Source: Bacteroidales bacterium
Lineage (GTDB): Bacteria; Bacteroidota; Bacteroidia; Bacteroidales; Marinifilaceae
Reading direction: 5' to 3'
NCBI GenBank assembly: GCA_015061245.1
Contig: SUWY01000017.1
Coordinates: 1 to 56,006 of the forward strand
Length of the DNA stretch: 56,006 nt
Made by a program: the position numbers and the translations under genes. Of this stretch, positions 52,244 to 56,006 are shown in pieces. The notes under the pieces were generated by a model. That model was not told the origin of the DNA, made no database searches, and saw only the letters and a program-made list of their open reading frames with translations. The first letter of the stretch is position 1. Each line of letters opens with the position of its first letter.

Positions 52244-54261
52244 TGAAGTTTGTCTTCAAATTTATATTGACCTTAATTCTATATGTGACTTGTCTTCCTG
52301 TGTTTGCGCAGGAAGACAGTCTTATATATAATATCGCGTTAGATAGCGTTGTTATACGTGCTAACCGCTATACATCAGATTTAAAATCCGATATAAATGG
52401 AGTTGTGGAACTTGATATGGAGATAATGGATAAACTACCTAAGATATTAGGTAATGCAGATCCAATGCTCCATATACAAATATTACCCGGTGTACAAACA
52501 AAAGGAGAATACAAAAGTGGTATAAATATTCATGGTTGTGATAATTCTCATAATATGATATCTATATCAGATGTCCCCATCTATAGCATTAATCATCTTT
52601 TAGGTCTGTTTTCTATATTTAATGCATCGCATTATCAAACAATTGAGTTGATAAAAACACCTAATTCAGCGCTTTTCCCCACAAGATTAGGTGGAAAATT
52701 GAATGTGACACATCGACGCATAATTTCAGATTCTTTATCGGGCGAATTTGCAATTGGACTTATCTCTTCTCAAGGAACAATAAGAACGCCATTGGGGAAA
52801 AAATCGGATATGGTTTTGTCATTGCGAGGTTCGTATTTAAATCTATTATATGGTTCATTTATCCGAAGCGGAGGAGTGCGCTTGCGCTATTCTTTTTACG
52901 ATGCCAATTTTACATTGCGGCATAAGTTTAATGGAAAGAGTCAAATTATTTTCGATTGCTATTTAGGGAATGATAAAGGGGCTTTTGATGAGGATAAGTA
53001 TTTGGCAAATATGGAGGCTAAGTGGGGCAATAAAATGGGAGCTTTGCATTGGCATTATGGTCTTGAAGATTCATCTTTTCTTGTTAAGAATACATTTTAT
53101 GTCTCAACATATCGTAATAATTTCAATTTAGGAGTTAGTGACGATGTGTATAAAGCTCCCTCAGATGTGATAGAATCCGGATATAAAGGGGTGTTTTCGT
53201 TGAATAATCTCTCGGGAGGTTTAGATTTTGCATACAGGAGGTTTAATCCACAAAGAGTTTACTATGCAGTTAACCACCCGGATACGAATAATTTTTTGAA
53301 ATCGTATGAAGCCTCGCTCTATATTAATTATGAGCAAGTTCTAAGTAAGAACTTTACCATCATGGCCGGTATTAGGGGTAATATGTATTGTAATGGGAAA
53401 ACATATACTTCAGTTGATCCCTCATTAAGTTTAAGTTATAACAATGAAGCTATTAAAGTGATAGCATCTTATGCTTTAAGGCATCAGTATCTGTTTCAAA
53501 CTGGTTTTGTCGATTCCGGGTTACCAACAGAGTTTTGGTTACCATGTAATGATATATGTAAACCTCAATATTCTCACTCTTTTTTGCTAGGATTTTCAAA
53601 GTACTTCGCAAAGGGGTTATTTAAGATTGATTTAGATATATATTACAAACTCCTTTATAATCAGGTTGAGTATAGAGGAGCGATATTAGATTTGCTAAAT
53701 CCAAATTATAATTACCAAGAGCATTTATTAGTAGGAGATGGTAATAATGTTGGTTTTAGTTTCACATTAAATAAGTGTGCAGGTAAATTCTCAGGATGGA
53801 TGGGCTATGCATATACCCGGGCACGTCGTTCTGTACAAAGTGCTACGTTAAATGAGCGATTTCCTGCAAGCCATGAACGCCCACATGAAGTAGATGTTTT
53901 AATTACATATCAGTTGAATAAGCATTTTAGGTTTGGAGCAACCTATGTATTTGCTTCCGGAACTCCTTTTACTGCCCCAAAAAGTATTGCGCTGATAAAT
54001 GGAGGAATACAGGTCTATTATGGTGATCATAATGGCATGCGCCTGAAATCGTATAATAGATTGGATGTATCGATAGATTATCAATGGCGATGTCGTTATG
54101 CGTCAGAACATGGTATAAATTTTTCATTACATAATGCAACTGCATCAAATAATGAATTGTTTTATGGGATGAAAATTAAGAGTGATGGTAGTTATGCGTA
54201 TCGCCCAGTTACATTTGCATTAAAGGTTATGCCATCGATTAGTTATTTCTGTAAATTTTAA
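52243..54261 (+). CDS. TonB-dependent outer membrane receptor
   Basis: A 672-residue receptor: signal peptide (about 1-22, ending VFAQ), a short N-terminal segment containing DSVVIRANRY (TonB-box-like region), the plug domain (about 40-160, with PGVQTKGEYKSGINIHG) and a 22-strand-type barrel to the end. It lacks the N-terminal carboxypeptidase-like domain common in Bacteroidetes SusC proteins, and so belongs to the shorter receptors that occur with DUF4249 lipoproteins. Its start overlaps the preceding stop by one base and the DUF4249 gene begins two bases after its stop, so the three are tightly coupled. Confidence 0.9.
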   Translation: MKFVFKFILTLILYVTCLPVFAQEDSLIYNIALDSVVIRANRYTSDLKSDINGVVELDMEIMDKLPKILGNADPMLHIQILPGVQTKGEYKSGINIHGCDNSHNMISISDVPIYSINHLLGLFSIFNASHYQTIELIKTPNSALFPTRLGGKLNVTHRRIISDSLSGEFAIGLISSQGTIRTPLGKKSDMVLSLRGSYLNLLYGSFIRSGGVRLRYSFYDANFTLRHKFNGKSQIIFDCYLGNDKGAFDEDKYLANMEAKWGNKMGALHWHYGLEDSSFLVKNTFYVSTYRNNFNLGVSDDVYKAPSDVIESGYKGVFSLNNLSGGLDFAYRRFNPQRVYYAVNHPDTNNFLKSYEASLYINYEQVLSKNFTIMAGIRGNMYCNGKTYTSVDPSLSLSYNNEAIKVIASYALRHQYLFQTGFVDSGLPTEFWLPCNDICKPQYSHSFLLGFSKYFAKGLFKIDLDIYYKLLYNQVEYRGAILDLLNPNYNYQEHLLVGDGNNVGFSFTLNKCAGKFSGWMGYAYTRARRSVQSATLNERFPASHERPHEVDVLITYQLNKHFRFGATYVFASGTPFTAPKSIALINGGIQVYYGDHNGMRLKSYNRLDVSIDYQWRCRYASEHGINFSLHNATASNNELFYGMKIKSDGSYAYRPVTFALKVMPSISYFCKF

Positions 54262-54263
54262 AG

Positions 54264-55130
54264 ATGAGAAAAGTAGTACTTATTTTTTGGTTATTTTTTT
54301 TGCTGGTTTCCTGTGATTCCGCACTGGAATTTAATATAAATCAATCTGATATAGTTGTTGAGGGATGGATAGAGGCAGACGGCTATCCAGTGATAATTGT
54401 TACAGAGACATTCCCTATATCGAATAGGTATGAAAATGTGGAGAATTTAAAGCAATTTATTGTAAAATGGGCAAAGGTTACTGTTATATCTGAGACTGAT
54501 TCGGTTGTTTTAACTGGAAAATATGATAACGGATATTTCCCCCCATATGTATATACAACATCGAGTATTAAGGGGGAGGTGGGGAAGTCATATACATTAA
54601 AGGTTGAATATAAAGATTATAACGTAACAGCTAAAACAACAATTCCAGAATTTCCAGAAATCACTTCGTTCAATTTGCATAAATGCGATGGAGTTGATTC
54701 TCTTTACATTGTAGATGCAAACTTTTCAGGAAATTTTAGTGAAACAAATTACTATCAATGTTTTTCAAGAGTTGGGGCTAAGTGGCGCCAATACTTTGCC
54801 TCGTTTATGGGAAGTTTGAATGGTCATAATTTGTCTTATAGTAGTACTATACCTATATATCGCTCTCGTCATTTATTAGAAGATGATTATACTCCATATT
54901 ATAAGTATAACGATACGATTTCTGTTAAGGTCTCTCAACTTGATTCTGTGTCATATAATTTCTGGCATGAGTACATGAAAACTCAGGTAACATCATTAAA
55001 TACGTTTTTTTCATTTCAAGAAAATCTTTCATCAAATATAAATGGTGGAATTGGATATTGGTGTGGATATGCTTCTCGAAGAGCTTATTTTGTTGTAAAA
55101 TCAGACACAACAATTCTTTTAAATGATTAG
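54264..55130 (+). CDS. DUF4249 lipoprotein
   Basis: A 288-residue lipoprotein of the DUF4249 family: lipobox LLVSCDS (Cys about 17), then the typical opening LEFNINQSDIVVEGWIEADGYPVIIVTE (shown in part: VVEGWIEADG, about 32-41). A beta-rich body follows (VGKSYTLKVEYKDY) and ends near GGIGYWCGYAS. DUF4249 proteins accompany TonB receptors and probably sit on the outer face as ligand-binding partners. The C-terminal tail past the conserved GYWCGYAS block is short. A terminator follows at 55187. Confidence 0.85.
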   Translation: MRKVVLIFWLFFLLVSCDSALEFNINQSDIVVEGWIEADGYPVIIVTETFPISNRYENVENLKQFIVKWAKVTVISETDSVVLTGKYDNGYFPPYVYTTSSIKGEVGKSYTLKVEYKDYNVTAKTTIPEFPEITSFNLHKCDGVDSLYIVDANFSGNFSETNYYQCFSRVGAKWRQYFASFMGSLNGHNLSYSSTIPIYRSRHLLEDDYTPYYKYNDTISVKVSQLDSVSYNFWHEYMKTQVTSLNTFFSFQENLSSNINGGIGYWCGYASRRAYFVVKSDTTILLND

Positions 55131-55186
55131 AATGAGTATAAAATACAATCGTGTATACATATTAGTGACATTTTTGTTGTTGTTTT

Positions 55187-55219
55187 AGAAACGCAATGTA
55201 AGATTCGTTTCTGTGACTT
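55187..55219 (+). terminator. Terminator of the TonB receptor/DUF4249 operon
   Basis: Perfect 7-bp stem AGAAACG/CGTTTCT (55187-55193 with 55206-55212), followed by GTGACTTTTTG. Likely terminator. Confidence 0.6.
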
Positions 55220-55241
55220 TTTGATATTTTTGTATAGACGA

Positions 55242-55293
55242 TGTCACGAAGTTATGTGCTCGGTCATCAAGGATCGAGTGTAATTTCGTGACA
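55242..55293 (+). promoter_or_regulatory. 5'-end hairpin of the outer-membrane protein leader
   Basis: A 9-bp stem TGTCACGAA/TTCGTGACA (55242-55250 with 55285-55293) contains an inner CTCG/CGAG stem. A -7 element TATTTTTG lies at 55225-55232, so the transcript would begin just before this hairpin, about 33 bases ahead of the start codon. It may shield the 5' end or control translation. Confidence 0.55.
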
Positions 55294-55325
55294 GTCCCTA
55301 TATTAACAAATTAAAATTTGCAGCT

Positions 55326-55907
55326 ATGAAAAAATTATTTATGGTGGTTGCTTTGGTGTTGGCAACTGTGTCATTGAGTGCACAAGAAGATTCTAGATTT
55401 GCAGTGCGAGTGGGAGTTGGTGCATCATCAGTAGTGGGAAGTGATGCATATTCTTCTTCTGCGAAACTATTTTATAAAGTAGGTCTTTTGTATGATTAGG
55501 CTTTTTCTGAAAGCTTTTCTTTGCTACCTGCAGTGGAAATTGCAAATAAAGGAGCTAACGTGGATGAAATTGAAGGTTCTATTGATATGTTATACATTCA
55601 AGTTCCCATACATGTTGCTTATAGATTTAATCTATCTAACAACTTGAAATTGGGGATAAATGTAGGTCCTTATGTGGCATACGGAATAGCTGGTAGTGAC
55701 CTTCTTTGGGATGATGGTAGTGTAACTAATGTTTTTGATGGTGATAATGGTTATGATCGTTTTGATATAGGTGTAGGTTTGGGAGTAAATCTAGATTTCA
55801 ATAAATTTGTAGTTGGAGTAGATTATACTAGAGGTTTAAAAAAACTAGATCCCAACTTTAAACAATTTAATCAAACCATAGGAGTTGTGTTTGGTTATAA
55901 GTTTTAA
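55326..55907 (+). pseudogene. Outer-membrane beta-barrel gene with in-frame amber codon
   Basis: The frame starts MKKLFMVVALVLATVSLSAQ, a signal peptide, and continues as a small PorT-like beta-barrel (RFAVRVGVGAS). TAG at 55497-55499 (codon 58) interrupts it: FYKVGLLYD-stop-AFSESFSLLP. The frame then runs without error through INVGPYVAYGIAG and the final strand QTIGVVFGYKF to 55907. At 193 sense codons it has the normal family length. One nonsense codon is the only defect. Terminator at 55931. Confidence 0.82.
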
Positions 55908-55930
55908 ATAATGTCGAAATTATGAATTAA

Positions 55931-55971
55931 TTGAGGCTGTCTAACAATGAATAATGTTAGGCAGCTCTTTT
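55931..55971 (+). terminator. Terminator sharing the window-start stem sequence
   Basis: Stem GGCTGTCTAAC with GTTAGGCAGC, followed by TCTTTTTT; one U-G pair. Nearly the same stem as at 49-74. It closes the outer-membrane protein gene. Confidence 0.75.
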
Positions 55972-56006
55972 TTGTTGTCTATAGACAAATTCGTGCAGCA
56001 CTTTTG

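Noticed and set aside
49533-55907. General reassignment of TAG to an amino acid (code 15-like)
   Set aside because: TAG is the natural stop of many conserved genes here, such as miaA (9361), waaA, cbpA and the FtsK-like gene, so it is not globally recoded.

Overview
The window looks like chromosomal DNA from an anaerobic gut-type member of the Bacteroidales. The evidence is an AT-rich Bacteroidetes gene set (Rnf complex, DUF4249 with TonB-dependent receptor, six-bladed propeller lipoproteins, M64 peptidase, EF-G2), promoters of the Bacteroidetes form TTTG-N19/20-TAnnTTTG, and few strong Shine-Dalgarno sequences. I cannot fix the genus from sequence alone.

Layout. 1-8375 (minus strand) is one compact run era-der-rseC-rnfBCDGEA, reading from a good promoter at 8345-8375 to a terminator at 421-456. 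8437-16360 holds housekeeping genes: miaA, an acetyltransferase, xerD overlapping a HEAT-like gene, aroQ, a biotin-dependent carboxyltransferase and coaD, plus two unrecognised genes. 16384-18729 (minus) is an ECF sigma/anti-sigma/DUF4252-like/outer-membrane-protein operon whose sigma gene carries an A9 frameshift near its end. 18845-24839 holds an M64 metallopeptidase lipoprotein, tRNA-Pro(UGG), metK, waaA and a cbpA/cbpM-like pair.

25103-30077 is the most unusual part: a transcription unit with its own promoter and terminator. It encodes a 1285-residue soluble protein with three FtsK/SpoIIIE-like modules, of which only the middle one has a P-loop. Three small helical proteins follow, two of them WXG100-sized or smaller and carrying a G-W-x-D turn. 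This resembles the core of a type VII (ESX) secretion or export system without the usual membrane parts.

30099-48674 contains an EF-G paralogue lacking the catalytic histidine, a YugP-type zinc peptidase, rsmE, a tspO remnant, a DUF3990 (ADP-ribosyltransferase-like) two-gene module, a low-molecular-weight phosphatase, metY, a DPP-IV-type peptidase, clpB, a GH43 enzyme, a SIMPL protein, a lone PAS protein and three six-bladed propeller lipoproteins. Between them lie AATTAGG heptamer arrays, two copies of a structured dispersed repeat and a 173-bp imperfect palindrome.

48675-56006 is accessory. It has a strongly structured RNA candidate (about 300 nt), an HTH gene, surface lipoproteins and a TonB receptor/DUF4249 operon. 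Two exported-protein genes here are each interrupted by a single in-frame TAG although the rest of the frame is intact.
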